Source: an uncultured Erysipelotrichaceae bacterium
GTDB lineage: Bacteria; Bacillota_I; Bacilli_A; Erysipelotrichales; Erysipelotrichaceae
Direction: 5' to 3'
Length of the DNA stretch: 17,454 nucleotides
Assembly: GCA_902795525.1 (NCBI GenBank)
Contig: CADBLN010000176.1
Coordinates: forward strand, 1-17,454
In this document: positions 6,628 to 15,622 of the stretch, piece after piece
How the letters are laid out: each line of letters starts with the position of its first letter
Numbering within the stretch: the stretch's first letter is position 1
Notes under the pieces: generated by a model
The model's database searches: none
Told to the model about the DNA's origin: nothing
Seen by the model: only the letters and a program-made list of their open reading frames with translations
Position numbers and translations under genes: made by a program

Positions 6628-8016
6628 ATGATAAATATGGAAATGACAAATAGAATTACTTTTAATGAATTGCAGCTTATATCCAAAGTGGATATCATCT
6701 TCACCTTATCGTATCTATTGTTGGGTGTATGTTCCTTTAATTCGGTGATAGCTTTTTCACCAGCATTTAGAGTTCTAACATATCTAGTGTTTGCTTTCGG
6801 TGCATCTATGCTGTGTTATAGATTAATTAATTACAAAACATACTTGAGGAGTAGGTACTTAATTATACTTGTTTTTTTTGTTTGCAGTTACATAGTGTCA
6901 ATGGTCTTTAATAAGCAATATGGCATAATAGAGAATTTACAAGGTCTATCATGGATTACAATGATATTCGGTCTATTATACGCAAATTCACAAGAAGAAT
7001 CACAAGAAGTTAGAAAATATAAGTTTGAAACTGTAATGAAGTTCTATGTTGGTTACGTTTTTTTAGCTAATATTGTTGGTATTGGTATGTTTGTTGTGCA
7101 ATTTGGAGATCCAACAGCAGAGATTACCAATACTTACAGCGGCTTTATCTGGGGGAGATTGTGGGGGCTCTATAGCGATCCTAACAAAGGAGCAATAATG
7201 AGCATAATAGCAATTATCTATTTACTGTACAAAGCGTTGACTAATGGAGATAGAAAAAATACATTCATATATATTCAGGTGTTTGTAAACTACTTCTACG
7301 TATTTTTAAGCGATTCTAGAACTGGATTACTAGGAGGGTTTATTGGCTTATCATTTTTTGTGTTTTTCTATATGTTTGAACGATGGCATAAACATAGCTT
7401 CATAAAAAAAGTCATATTATCAACCTTAATTGTTTTAGGATCAATGACCAGTTTACATATTGTAGATTTTGGCTTATCTCACCTTATAACGGATGTAGTG
7501 GGAAGGAATGTTTTTGAAAAGAAAAACAATCTTGAATTAAGTGGACTTGATAATAGAAGAATGGCTATATGGACTAGCAGCGTGGAAGTTTGGACATATT
7601 CTCCAATTGTGGGAACAAGTGCACGAAATTCTATTCTGTTTGCCCAAGATCATTGTCCTGATACATATGTAGTTAATAATGATATGGGGAATTTTGATTC
7701 TGCTCATAATTTTCTGCTTGATGTTCTGGTATTTCAGGGTGTTATTGGTGTAGCGATCATTTTGACTTTCATTGTAAATGTTTTTAAAGATAGTTGGTCT
7801 TTGCTTTGTAGCGGACCGCTTGATTTATATGTAGTGACTCTATTTAGCTGCATAATAGTGTTAGGGGTTAGCGGGCTTTTGCAACCTGATATGCTTTATG
7901 TGAATTCATCAAACACCATTCTATTTTGGTTTATGTTAGGAATAATAATGCAATTACCAGTTAAAAAGAAAAACGTGGAGGATATACATAATGAAAAAAA
8001 TAGCAATAATATCTAA
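6628..8016 (+). CDS. wzy: Wzy-like polysaccharide polymerase (O-antigen ligase/polymerase family)
   Basis: About 462 residues with ten to twelve hydrophobic helices and a large outer loop, the layout of Wzy/WaaL-type membrane proteins. Family-like features are RLWGLYSDPNKGA (177-189), SDSRTGLLGGF (228-238) with the conserved SRTG, an outer loop (about 290-360) with GLDNRRMAIW (306-315), then AHNFLLDVLVFQGVIGVA (359-376). In this setting it should polymerise lipid-linked repeat units on the outer face of the membrane. The exact start is uncertain: ATG codons at 6628, 6637 and 6643 and a TTG at 6601 are all possible and none has a strong binding site. I used 6628. The last 26 bases overlap the next gene. 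Confidence 0.85.
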   Translation: MINMEMTNRITFNELQLISKVDIIFTLSYLLLGVCSFNSVIAFSPAFRVLTYLVFAFGASMLCYRLINYKTYLRSRYLIILVFFVCSYIVSMVFNKQYGIIENLQGLSWITMIFGLLYANSQEESQEVRKYKFETVMKFYVGYVFLANIVGIGMFVVQFGDPTAEITNTYSGFIWGRLWGLYSDPNKGAIMSIIAIIYLLYKALTNGDRKNTFIYIQVFVNYFYVFLSDSRTGLLGGFIGLSFFVFFYMFERWHKHSFIKKVILSTLIVLGSMTSLHIVDFGLSHLITDVVGRNVFEKKNNLELSGLDNRRMAIWTSSVEVWTYSPIVGTSARNSILFAQDHCPDTYVVNNDMGNFDSAHNFLLDVLVFQGVIGVAIILTFIVNVFKDSWSLLCSGPLDLYVVTLFSCIIVLGVSGLLQPDMLYVNSSNTILFWFMLGIIMQLPVKKKNVEDIHNEKNSNNI

Positions 8017-9217
8017 TGGATATGGATGGTTGCCATGTGAGAAGGGGCCTTCCAGGTTTTACTTCATATGTAAAATATTCCAAGAAAATGGTTATGATGT
8101 TGAATTAATAACTACAAGTTTTCAACACTTTGAAAAGAAAGAAAGAGATAAGAAATTAATCTTATCTCAAAACTATCCTTTCAAAATCACCTTTATCGAT
8201 GTTCCACCATATGCGAAGAACATTGATGTTAAAAGGATTTTTAGTAACTTGAAAGCAGCTAAAGGAATTAAGCAATATCTTAATAGTGTTAACGATAAAT
8301 ACGACATTGTTTATTGTTCAATTCCATCAAATAGAGTGGCACGTGTTGTTGGTGAGTATTGTCACAATCACAATATTCCTTTAATTGTTGATGTGGAAGA
8401 TTTATGGCCTGAGGCTATGGAAATGGTTGTGAAAAACAAGCTTGCTAGAAAACTATTGTTCCCATTGAAAAATGATGCTGAAAAAGTGTATTCATATGCT
8501 GATGCGGTTATTGGAACATCAGATGAATATACAAATAGAGCCTTTAAGTATCAGAATTTAGATATTGAGCATCGCACTGTTTATGTTGGTTGTGACCTGC
8601 AGCAATTTGATGATGGCATCAAAGAACATGAAAACGAAATTGATAAACCTTATGGAGAAAAATGGGTGACATATGCAGGTTCAATTGGTACAAGCTATAA
8701 CATTGATAACATGGTTAGAGCTTGTAAGCTATTGGAAGATGAGGGCAGAGACAATATTAAGTTTAAGATATTAGGAACGGGACCTGACCAAACAGCGGTT
8801 GAGCAGTTAGCTAAAGATTTGGGATGTAAGAATATTGAATTTGTAGGTTATGTTGCTTATCCAATGATGGCTGCCTACTTATCGAAATCAGATATTTCAG
8901 TTAATTCTTTTGTTAAGGGAGCTCCACAAAGTATCGTTAATAAGGTTGGTGACTATTTTGCAGCTGGTAAGCCAGTTATTAACACTTTAGAATCACCAGA
9001 GTTTTGCGATTTGATGGAAAAATATAATTTGGGCTTAAATGTTGAACCAGGCAATCCTGAAGCATTTAAAAATGCCGTTATCAGCATTTTAGGAAGTGAT
9101 GATTATCTTGTGATGTGCAATAATGCTAGGGCACTAGCAGAAACACGTTTTGATAGAAAAACTTCTTATTTAGAAATGGTTAAAATTGCTGATAAGCTGA
9201 TTGGGGAAAGTAAGTAG
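7991..9217 (+). CDS. Glycosyltransferase family 4, WbuB-like
   Basis: A 408-residue GT-B protein resembling the WbuB/WbuB-like group, which in O-antigen and capsule loci transfers amino sugars such as L-FucNAc. Visible are the N-terminal Gly-containing loop (SNGYGWLPCEKGPSRF, 8-23), YDIVYCSIPS (104-113), DVEDLWPEAM (134-143, typical of this group), YADAVIGTSDEY (169-180), WVTYAGSIGTSYNID (225-239), ILGTGPD (260-266), IEFVGYV (282-288) and NKVGDYFAAGKPVI (317-330). TGGAGGA lies eight bases before the ATG, which makes the start secure although it sits inside the end of wzy. Substrate not determinable. An amino-sugar donor would suit the downstream pathway. Confidence 0.9.
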   Translation: MKKIAIISNGYGWLPCEKGPSRFYFICKIFQENGYDVELITTSFQHFEKKERDKKLILSQNYPFKITFIDVPPYAKNIDVKRIFSNLKAAKGIKQYLNSVNDKYDIVYCSIPSNRVARVVGEYCHNHNIPLIVDVEDLWPEAMEMVVKNKLARKLLFPLKNDAEKVYSYADAVIGTSDEYTNRAFKYQNLDIEHRTVYVGCDLQQFDDGIKEHENEIDKPYGEKWVTYAGSIGTSYNIDNMVRACKLLEDEGRDNIKFKILGTGPDQTAVEQLAKDLGCKNIEFVGYVAYPMMAAYLSKSDISVNSFVKGAPQSIVNKVGDYFAAGKPVINTLESPEFCDLMEKYNLGLNVEPGNPEAFKNAVISILGSDDYLVMCNNARALAETRFDRKTSYLEMVKIADKLIGESK

Positions 9218-10159
9218 ATGAAAGATCTTATTTCAGTAATTGTTCCAGTATACAATGTTGAGAACTATTTGAATAGATGTGTGGATTCTATTCTATCTTC
9301 AACTTATGAAAGCATAGAGCTTATCTTAGTAGACGATGGTTCAACTGATGGTTCTGCTCAAATCTGTGATGACTACGCTAAAAAGTTTCCAGAAAAAGTG
9401 AAGGTTTATCATATAGAAAATGGTGGGCAATCAAATGCTAGAAACTATGGGGTAAGTGTTGCTAGTGGAAGTTTGATTGGATTTGTTGATTCAGATGATT
9501 CCATAACCCCTGATATGTATGAGTACTTATTTGATGTCATGGATAAATATGATGTTGACATCAGTATGTGTTCATTTACTAGAAAGTTCGATGATCTCGA
9601 TGTTAATGATGATGGCGAAGTTGTAAAAATATATGATTCCTATGAAGATATCATGAATTTCTTTTACAGATTAAATGGTGAGATAAGTTTTTATTCTGTT
9701 TGGAATAGGTTATATAAAAAAGAGCTTATCCAGGATGTTAAATTCTTGGACAAGTTTACACATGAAGATTGTTATTATACATACGAGGTTTATAAAAAAA
9801 GTAAGAAGATTGCTGTTTCAAATTTAAAGAAATACTTTTATTTCAAAAATAATGAAGGTATTACTAGGCAAAGATTGTCGAATAAGGATGAATACCTATT
9901 ACGTGTTTGGGATTTGATTGTTGAAAAGGAACAGGGAACAGTTTTTGAACAAGCAGCCATAATTAATAGAAAAAGAGCGTCATTTACTTTATTAGCTAAA
10001 GCCTTTTTATATGGCAAACATGAAAATATTGACTTTAGTTTTCTTACAAAAATCAAAAAAGAAGTTTCCAATAATTTTGGTGAATTGATGAAAGGACATT
10101 ATTTATCTCTGTCAAGAAAAGTTCTGTTGTGCCTTGTTAGGTTGCTGTATTGTTGGTGA
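9218..10159 (+). CDS. Glycosyltransferase family 2 (GT-A fold)
   Basis: A 313-residue inverting-type transferase. It starts with ISVIVPVYNVENYLNRC (5-21), then LVDDGSTDGS (37-46) binding the nucleotide, GGQSNARNYG (69-78) and the DxD-type metal site FVDSDD (89-94). WNRLYKK and HEDCYY in the C-terminal half supply the usual acceptor-side and catalytic-base (ED) motifs. The C-terminus ends in a short hydrophobic stretch (LLCLVRLLYCW) that may touch the membrane. The ATG follows the previous stop codon with no gap. A new promoter begins three bases after this gene, so it may end a transcriptional subunit, although no terminator is present. Confidence 0.92.
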   Translation: MKDLISVIVPVYNVENYLNRCVDSILSSTYESIELILVDDGSTDGSAQICDDYAKKFPEKVKVYHIENGGQSNARNYGVSVASGSLIGFVDSDDSITPDMYEYLFDVMDKYDVDISMCSFTRKFDDLDVNDDGEVVKIYDSYEDIMNFFYRLNGEISFYSVWNRLYKKELIQDVKFLDKFTHEDCYYTYEVYKKSKKIAVSNLKKYFYFKNNEGITRQRLSNKDEYLLRVWDLIVEKEQGTVFEQAAIINRKRASFTLLAKAFLYGKHENIDFSFLTKIKKEVSNNFGELMKGHYLSLSRKVLLCLVRLLYCW

Positions 10160-10161
10160 TT

Positions 10162-10190
10162 TTTACTAATGAGTTCAATAATGATATAAT
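10162..10190 (+). promoter_or_regulatory. Strong internal promoter for the LCP gene
   Basis: TTTACT (10162-10167), a spacer of exactly 17 bases, then a perfect TATAAT (10185-10190) with the extended TG at 10182-10183. The expected start near 10197 is only about 16 bases before the LCP ATG, leaving just enough for the GGAGG site at 10200-10204. This lets the attachment gene and later genes be expressed apart from the upstream part of the locus. Confidence 0.7.
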
Positions 10191-10212
10191 ACTAGCTATG
10201 GAGGCGATTTAG

Positions 10213-11913
10213 ATGACTAAAAACGGAAAAGTCAAACCTCAAAATAAAAAAATGCACACTGTTGCTTATGTGATTTCAGTAATAGTGGCCATTGCTTTAG
10301 CAGTAATTTCTTATTTGCTATATAAGACGGTAATAGGGATGAATATCATTCCAGAGAGATATACAAATATCCTGATGTATGCATTAATTGGATTTAATGC
10401 GTTTTTTGCGCTGATTGCGGTAATACCTGGAGTAAGCACCTTAAACAAGACGTTACAAATAGTGATATGTAGTTTTGTCGCTGCTGCTTTAATGGTTGTA
10501 AATGTAAAAATTCCAGATTATTTGGGGCGCTTTGAAAGAATGTTTAACACCGTTCCAGAAGAGGGTACTCTTTTGATGAGCGTTTATGCTCTAAGTGATT
10601 CGGAAAAGATTCAATCAGTTCAAGACCTCGCTGAGGCAAAGATTGGTGTTTTGGAAGACAAAAATTCAGAATATTTGGATTACTCTTATAAGGTAATTTC
10701 AAGAGAGTTGAATGGCGATAGCATAGAACCAGTTTCATATGATAGTGTTTATTCATTGGCTGAAGATTTATATAATGGCCAATTGGACGCAATTCTTATG
10801 AACCAAACTTATGCTAGTTTTATTGCTGATAATGCAGATTTCAGTGGTTTTAATTATAAAACCAGAATCATTTATACAATTGCCCATAAGATTCAACTTA
10901 GCTATGAAACAGAACAAGTTGGAAACATCATTAACGAACCATTTATTATTGCTGTAAGTGGTAATGATAGTTGGGATTATTCTGAGATGAATCCATCAAC
11001 GAATATTTCACGTTCAGATGTGAATATGTTAGTTGTGGTTAATCCAACCACAAAGAAGATTTTAATAGTGTCCATTCCTAGAGACTCATATGTTGCAATT
11101 GGTGGGGATACCAGTGCAATGGATAAGTTGACTCACTCAACAATTTATGGGATTGATACTTGGGAAAGAACCATTAATAACTTATTAGGCATTAAAATAA
11201 ACTACTTTGTAAGAATGAATTTCCAATCGTTAGTCAATGTAGTTGATGCGTTAGGTGGAATTGAGATTGATAATCCATATTTCATGCAGTTTGGTTTGGA
11301 TCGTTTTAACAGAACTACTGGCCAGAAGGAATATATGTATTTTTGGTTTAATGAAGGCAGAATCACAATTAATGGTGATGAGGCTTTAGGTTATGTCAGG
11401 GAAAGAAAATCTTTAAAGAACGGTGATATGGACAGAATTCAACATCAAGCAATTGTTATTAAAGGATTGGTTGATAAAGTAACACAAGTATCTGTTATCA
11501 CAAAGATTTCAGACTTGTTAAAGGCAATTGACGGAACATTTATCACCGATATAAACACTAACCAAATATTTGCTTTGGTCCAAATGCAACTTGATGATAT
11601 GGCTAGTTGGGATATATCTTCATATTCTTTGAATGGAAGTACAGCCCAAAGAACCAGTTATGCCATGGGCAACACAACGCAAAGAACAGAAGAAAAAACA
11701 GTTATTAAAGAAGTGACAGATTATGAAAATCCAATTTTAGATGAAAATGGTGAGCCTGTATTAGATGCAGATGGAAACCCTACCTATGGAACAAAGAAAG
11801 TTGAAGAAACAGAGACAATCACAATTGAGCCAACATACTATAGTGTTGTTATTTTGAATAATTCATCAATAACAGAAGCTCAACAAAAAATTAGAGAAAT
11901 AATGAATCCTTAG
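10213..11913 (+). CDS. LytR-CpsA-Psr (LCP) family polymer attachment protein, CpsA-type
   Basis: LCP enzymes move undecaprenyl-diphosphate-linked polymers onto peptidoglycan on the outer face of the membrane. The 566 residues show a basic N-terminus, three membrane helices (about 17-38, 52-72, 80-98), an extracellular accessory region (about 115-235), then the LCP domain: SRSDVNMLVVV (266-276), VSIPRDSYV (286-294), LTHSTIYG (306-313), NFQSLVNVVDALGGIEI (336-352), LGYVRERK (392-399) and GDMDRIQHQ (404-412), with the conserved Asp and Arg residues of the pyrophosphate-lipid site in place. Three helices plus accessory domain is the streptococcal CpsA/Cps2A layout. The C-terminal region carries an 8-residue tandem (509-524). 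GGAGG lies eight bases before the ATG. Confidence 0.93.
   Translation: MTKNGKVKPQNKKMHTVAYVISVIVAIALAVISYLLYKTVIGMNIIPERYTNILMYALIGFNAFFALIAVIPGVSTLNKTLQIVICSFVAAALMVVNVKIPDYLGRFERMFNTVPEEGTLLMSVYALSDSEKIQSVQDLAEAKIGVLEDKNSEYLDYSYKVISRELNGDSIEPVSYDSVYSLAEDLYNGQLDAILMNQTYASFIADNADFSGFNYKTRIIYTIAHKIQLSYETEQVGNIINEPFIIAVSGNDSWDYSEMNPSTNISRSDVNMLVVVNPTTKKILIVSIPRDSYVAIGGDTSAMDKLTHSTIYGIDTWERTINNLLGIKINYFVRMNFQSLVNVVDALGGIEIDNPYFMQFGLDRFNRTTGQKEYMYFWFNEGRITINGDEALGYVRERKSLKNGDMDRIQHQAIVIKGLVDKVTQVSVITKISDLLKAIDGTFITDINTNQIFALVQMQLDDMASWDISSYSLNGSTAQRTSYAMGNTTQRTEEKTVIKEVTDYENPILDENGEPVLDADGNPTYGTKKVEETETITIEPTYYSVVILNNSSITEAQQKIREIMNP
11737..11784 (+). repeat. 24-base tandem repeat in the LCP gene
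   Basis: Two adjacent 24-base units encode LDENGEPV and LDADGNPT (residues 509-524). The units are diverged at DNA level, so the duplication is not recent or is under protein-level constraint. The DxxGxP pattern recurs in repeat regions of many Gram-positive surface proteins. Confidence 0.5.
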
Positions 11914-11922
11914 AGGTGATGT

Positions 11923-12867
11923 ATGAAAGCGCCTTTATTGTCGATAATAATACCGATATACAATTCCGAGAAGTATTTGAAAAGATGCTTAGAAAGCATA
12001 TGTCAGCAATCCTTTTCCGATTTTGAGTGCATAATGGTAGATGATGGTTCAACTGATTCATCTAAAGAAATATGCTTAGAGTATGCGGAAAAGAATTCAA
12101 GATTCAAACTCATTTCAGTTTTGAATGGTGGTGTTTCCAAAGCGAGAAACATAGGCATTGATAATGCGAAAGGATCTTATATTACTTTTGTAGATAGTGA
12201 TGACAAGATAATTGATAGTATTTACGATGATGTTTTTAAATATATTCAAAGCGAAGAAAGTGATGTTACATGTTTTGGCATTAATGCGATAAAAGATAAT
12301 GTGGTTTCGAGAGTTCCATTTGTGAACTTGAACACTTGTACCAATTTCATCAAATATGAATCTTATATGAATGCAGTGTGGAATAAGGTATATAGTTTAG
12401 ATTTGTTAAATCAGAATAATATCAGGTTTAATGAACACCTTACAATGGCTGAAGATTTTCTGTTTGTTTTTAAGGCAATGTACTTTGCTAAAAAGGTTAG
12501 ATATTTTGATGTATGTGGTTATGAGTACTACATTAATCAAGGATCTGCTGTTAATTCAAACATGACAAACAAAAAGTTGAATTCATTAAAAGAATCATAT
12601 GAAGAGTTTGTTTCTTTTTGTGAGAAGGAAAATATTACTGCTCAGTACAAAGAGTTGATTAAATTCAGAAAAATGGTTTATGCAATCTATTATTTGGTTC
12701 ATAAAGATTTTTATGATCCTAAAGAATACAGAAAGAATGTTGATAGAGGAGACTGCTATTTTTATAGAAAAAGATATGATTTGGCACTAATATCATTATT
12801 TTCCTCTTATGGTATTGACCTGTTTTCAAACACGTATATGAAGCTGAAGGGTATTATTAAAGGGTAA
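11923..12867 (+). CDS. Glycosyltransferase family 2 (GT-A fold)
   Basis: A 314-residue GT2 transferase with LSIIIPIYNSEKYLKRC (6-22), MVDDGSTDSS (38-47), GGVSKARNIG (69-78) and the metal site FVDSDD (89-94). WNKVYSLDLL and AEDFLFVFKAMY in the second half correspond to the acceptor-side and ED catalytic-base motifs. GAGGTGAT overlapping the LCP stop codon gives a very strong ribosome binding site directly upstream. It adds one sugar to the lipid-linked repeat unit. Which sugar cannot be read. It is a diverged paralogue of the GT2 genes on either side rather than a recent copy, since the proteins differ widely after the shared N-terminal motifs. Confidence 0.92.
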   Translation: MKAPLLSIIIPIYNSEKYLKRCLESICQQSFSDFECIMVDDGSTDSSKEICLEYAEKNSRFKLISVLNGGVSKARNIGIDNAKGSYITFVDSDDKIIDSIYDDVFKYIQSEESDVTCFGINAIKDNVVSRVPFVNLNTCTNFIKYESYMNAVWNKVYSLDLLNQNNIRFNEHLTMAEDFLFVFKAMYFAKKVRYFDVCGYEYYINQGSAVNSNMTNKKLNSLKESYEEFVSFCEKENITAQYKELIKFRKMVYAIYYLVHKDFYDPKEYRKNVDRGDCYFYRKRYDLALISLFSSYGIDLFSNTYMKLKGIIKG

Positions 12868-12872
12868 TCCAA

Positions 12873-13847
12873 ATGAATCCAAAGATTAGTGTTATAGTTC
12901 CAGTTTACAATGTTGAAAACTATGTTGAACGCTGTCTAAATAGTATCATTGGTCAAACTTATGATAATTTAGAGATTATAGTTGTCAATGATGGCTCAAC
13001 AGATAATTCCGAAACTATTTGTAGAAGAATTGCGAATCAGAATGATAGGATTAAGGTTTTTTCGAAAGAAAATGGTGGCTTATCAGATGCTCGTAATTAT
13101 GGATTAGATAGGGCAACAGGAGAATACATTTCTTTCATCGATAGTGATGATTATATTTCTCCATTTTTTTATGAGACAGCGGTTGATAGAATTCGCAAAT
13201 ATAATGCTGATATTGTTTCGGTTAATTGGTTATCCTTTAACAATGACACCAATGTAGAGCACGTTGAAAACAAAAACGATGCCAAAGAATATGTGTATCA
13301 TGATAGTGAAATCATTTCAAATTATTTAGTTAGTAGAAACCGTCGAATCATTGATCACAGTGCTTGTATAAAAGTTTATAAGAGTAGTTTATTCAAAAAC
13401 TTAAGATTTCCAAAAGGCAAGTACCATGAAGATTTATTCTTAACATATAAACTTTTGGATAATGCTAGAACTTATGTGTTTGTAGATTTACCATTATACT
13501 TTTATTACAGAGGTAACACTAATAGTATTACTTTTAATTACGGAGTCAAAAACTATAAGGATGAGTGTGAAGCCATTTTTGAAATGATTGAATACTTTAA
13601 TGAAACAGCACAAAGTGGAGAAGCCTATCATTTTGGATGCCTTTCACTATTTGAAACAATGATAAGAGCTAATGGTTTTATTGATTCGGTAGAGATTGCT
13701 GAAACTAAAACACACTCTATTAACTGGGTTAAGAATCATGTGTTCAAGGCAGAAAAGATGTCTTTAAAGAAGAAACTTGTGATTTATACTTTTGTTGATA
13801 GGATACCAGCTTATATCGCAATTAGGAAGTTTTTGAAAAGATACTAA
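12873..13847 (+). CDS. Glycosyltransferase family 2 (GT-A fold)
   Basis: A 324-residue GT2 transferase: ISVIVPVYNVENYVERC (5-21), VVNDGSTDNS (37-46, Asn in place of the first Asp of the common VDDGS), GGLSDARNYG (68-77) and the metal site FIDSDDYISP (88-97). HSACIKVYKSSLF and YHEDLFLTYKLL follow in the second half, the latter holding the ED base. The N-terminal stretch is nearly the same as in the GT2 gene starting at 9218, suggesting common descent, but the C-terminal acceptor halves differ. The gap to the previous gene is five bases. The ribosome binding site (AAGGGT) is moderate. Confidence 0.92.
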   Translation: MNPKISVIVPVYNVENYVERCLNSIIGQTYDNLEIIVVNDGSTDNSETICRRIANQNDRIKVFSKENGGLSDARNYGLDRATGEYISFIDSDDYISPFFYETAVDRIRKYNADIVSVNWLSFNNDTNVEHVENKNDAKEYVYHDSEIISNYLVSRNRRIIDHSACIKVYKSSLFKNLRFPKGKYHEDLFLTYKLLDNARTYVFVDLPLYFYYRGNTNSITFNYGVKNYKDECEAIFEMIEYFNETAQSGEAYHFGCLSLFETMIRANGFIDSVEIAETKTHSINWVKNHVFKAEKMSLKKKLVIYTFVDRIPAYIAIRKFLKRY

Positions 13848-13873
13848 ATAGTAAAATAAAGGGGAATATGATT

Positions 13874-14701
13874 ATGGTGAACGAATTCACTTTTATTGTT
13901 TTGGCATATAACCACGAGGATTATATCGTTGATCATCTTGAAAGCATGAAATCAATTATTGAAAAGTATGCAGAAGGGGTTTCAGTTGATTTAATAGTAT
14001 CTGATGACTGTTCAAAAGATGACACTGTCAATCTGGCTAAACAATGGATAGAAAAGAATAAAGCCCTGTTTAGAAACTCAAGAATTTTAGTTCAAGAAGA
14101 AAACAAAGGCATTATTAATAGCATATTTGAATCTGTGCAGTATTCCTCAACTAGATATGGAAAGTATTTAGCAGGTGATGATTTATATGGGGATGAAAAC
14201 ATTTTTGATTTAATTGAAGATGCCCTTGTTTTAACCCCTGTAGCAGCTTTTGGTGGAGACGAGGTTATCAGGAATGGCTTTGGTGAGAGATTTAAGTATT
14301 TACTAACATGCAAAAACCAAAGAGATTTTTCAAGAATAATGAAAATTGATAATTTTATCCCAGCACCAGGAGCATTTTTCCCGTTAGATTATCTAAGGGA
14401 TCAAGGCTTAAAGGAATTCTTGAAAGGCTTTAGAAATATAGAAGACTACCCTATGTTTTATTATTTCATAGTTAAAAAAGAATACCCAACCAAAGTAATT
14501 ACAAAAAAGTATATAAAATACCGAATTGGGAATGGTATTTCAACTAACACCAAACCAAGCGAAAGTTTTCGGAAAGAACAAGAGTTTTTATACGAGTATT
14601 TGAACCTTGCGCTGTATAAGAAATTAAGGTATTTTAATATAAAGTGGTACTATAAGAAGTGGATACAATTTAAAGCAAATTTTATAAAAATTGATTTTTA
14701 G
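13874..14701 (+). CDS. Glycosyltransferase family 2, divergent member
   Basis: About 275 residues, more diverged than the other GT2 enzymes here. It opens with FTFIVLAYNHEDYIVDHLES (5-24), then LIVSDDCSKDDT (40-51) and a variant metal site LAGDDLY (99-105) in place of DSDD. APGAFFPLDYL and NIEDYPMFYYF in the second half mark the acceptor side and the ED base. The C-terminus is rich in Lys, Tyr and Trp and may lie on the membrane. Two ATG codons are available: 13868 lies only three bases from AGGGG, 13874 has a normal nine-base spacing, so I chose 13874. The donor may differ from those of the classic GT2 neighbours, but this cannot be told from sequence. Confidence 0.85.
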   Translation: MVNEFTFIVLAYNHEDYIVDHLESMKSIIEKYAEGVSVDLIVSDDCSKDDTVNLAKQWIEKNKALFRNSRILVQEENKGIINSIFESVQYSSTRYGKYLAGDDLYGDENIFDLIEDALVLTPVAAFGGDEVIRNGFGERFKYLLTCKNQRDFSRIMKIDNFIPAPGAFFPLDYLRDQGLKEFLKGFRNIEDYPMFYYFIVKKEYPTKVITKKYIKYRIGNGISTNTKPSESFRKEQEFLYEYLNLALYKKLRYFNIKWYYKKWIQFKANFIKIDF

Positions 14702-14713
14702 AATGGAGTGTTT

Positions 14714-15622
14714 ATGAAAGGCATAATTTTAGCAGGTGGTTCAGGAACAAGACTATACCCATTAACAATTACAACATCAAAGCAGTTGTTACCAATCTAT
14801 GATAAGCCAATGATTTATTATCCTCTTTCAACCCTGATGTTAGCGGGGATTAAGGATATTTTGATTATTTCTACTCCCCAAGATACTCCAAATTACCAAA
14901 AGCTATTAGGTGACGGCAAACAATTTGGCATAAATTTGACATATGCAATTCAAGAAAAACCTGAGGGTTTGGCACAGGCTTTTTTAATTGGCGAGAGCTT
15001 TGTTGGAGATGATACATGTGCGATGATTTTAGGAGATAACATCTTTTATGGCAGTTGGTTTAGAAAACAATTGAAAGAAGCTCAAGAGAACGCTGATAAT
15101 GGATATGCGACAATTTTTGCTTATTATGTCAATGATCCTAAGAGATTTGGAATTGTTGAATTTGATCAAGATTTGAATGTGAAATCAGTTGAAGAGAAGC
15201 CTCAAAATCCAAAGTCGAATTATTGTATAACAGGTTTATATTTCTATGATAATTCAGTTTTAGAAAAAGCTAAAAACGTTAAGAAATCTCCACGTGGGGA
15301 GTTGGAAATCACAGATTTAAATCGCATGTTTTTAGAGGAGAATAGATTAAAAGTGCAAATTCTAGGAAGAGGTTTCGCTTGGATGGATACAGGCACTGTT
15401 GATAGCCTTATGAAAGCAGCAAATTACATTAGCACTATACAAAATACAAATGGTGTAGTAATTTACTCTCCAGAAGAGATTGCGTATCACGAAAAATGGA
15501 TTTCGAAAGAGCAACTTCTTGAATCGGCTGAAAGATATGGATCCTCAGCATATGGCGAACACCTCAAACAAGTTGCTCAAGATAGGTTCTTATACAAAGG
15601 TGTCGAGAAGGAGATTGATTGA
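14714..15622 (+). CDS. rmlA: Glucose-1-phosphate thymidylyltransferase
   Basis: RmlA joins dTTP and glucose-1-phosphate to make dTDP-glucose, the entry to all dTDP-deoxysugars. The 302 residues are slightly longer than the usual 290. Visible are the nucleotide loop LAGGSGTRLYPLT (6-18), SKQLLPIYDKPMIYYPL (22-38), LGDNIFYG (107-114, metal-binding Asp), VEEKPQNPKSNY (159-170), SPRGELEITDLN (192-203) and GFAWMDTGTVDSL (220-232). The start is the ATG at 14714 with GGAG five bases upstream. The in-frame GTG at 14708 would lie on that binding site. It is immediately followed by rmlB with overlapping TGATG. Confidence 0.96.
   Translation: MKGIILAGGSGTRLYPLTITTSKQLLPIYDKPMIYYPLSTLMLAGIKDILIISTPQDTPNYQKLLGDGKQFGINLTYAIQEKPEGLAQAFLIGESFVGDDTCAMILGDNIFYGSWFRKQLKEAQENADNGYATIFAYYVNDPKRFGIVEFDQDLNVKSVEEKPQNPKSNYCITGLYFYDNSVLEKAKNVKKSPRGELEITDLNRMFLEENRLKVQILGRGFAWMDTGTVDSLMKAANYISTIQNTNGVVIYSPEEIAYHEKWISKEQLLESAERYGSSAYGEHLKQVAQDRFLYKGVEKEID

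Noticed and set aside
9838..10071. 77-residue minus-strand open frame
   Set aside because: Antisense to the GT2 gene at 9218-10159, without start signals or recognisable motifs.
9218..13847. Recent tandem duplication of the GT2 genes
   Set aside because: Only the N-terminal nucleotide-binding motifs are alike. DNA identity falls away quickly and the acceptor halves differ, so these are old paralogues.
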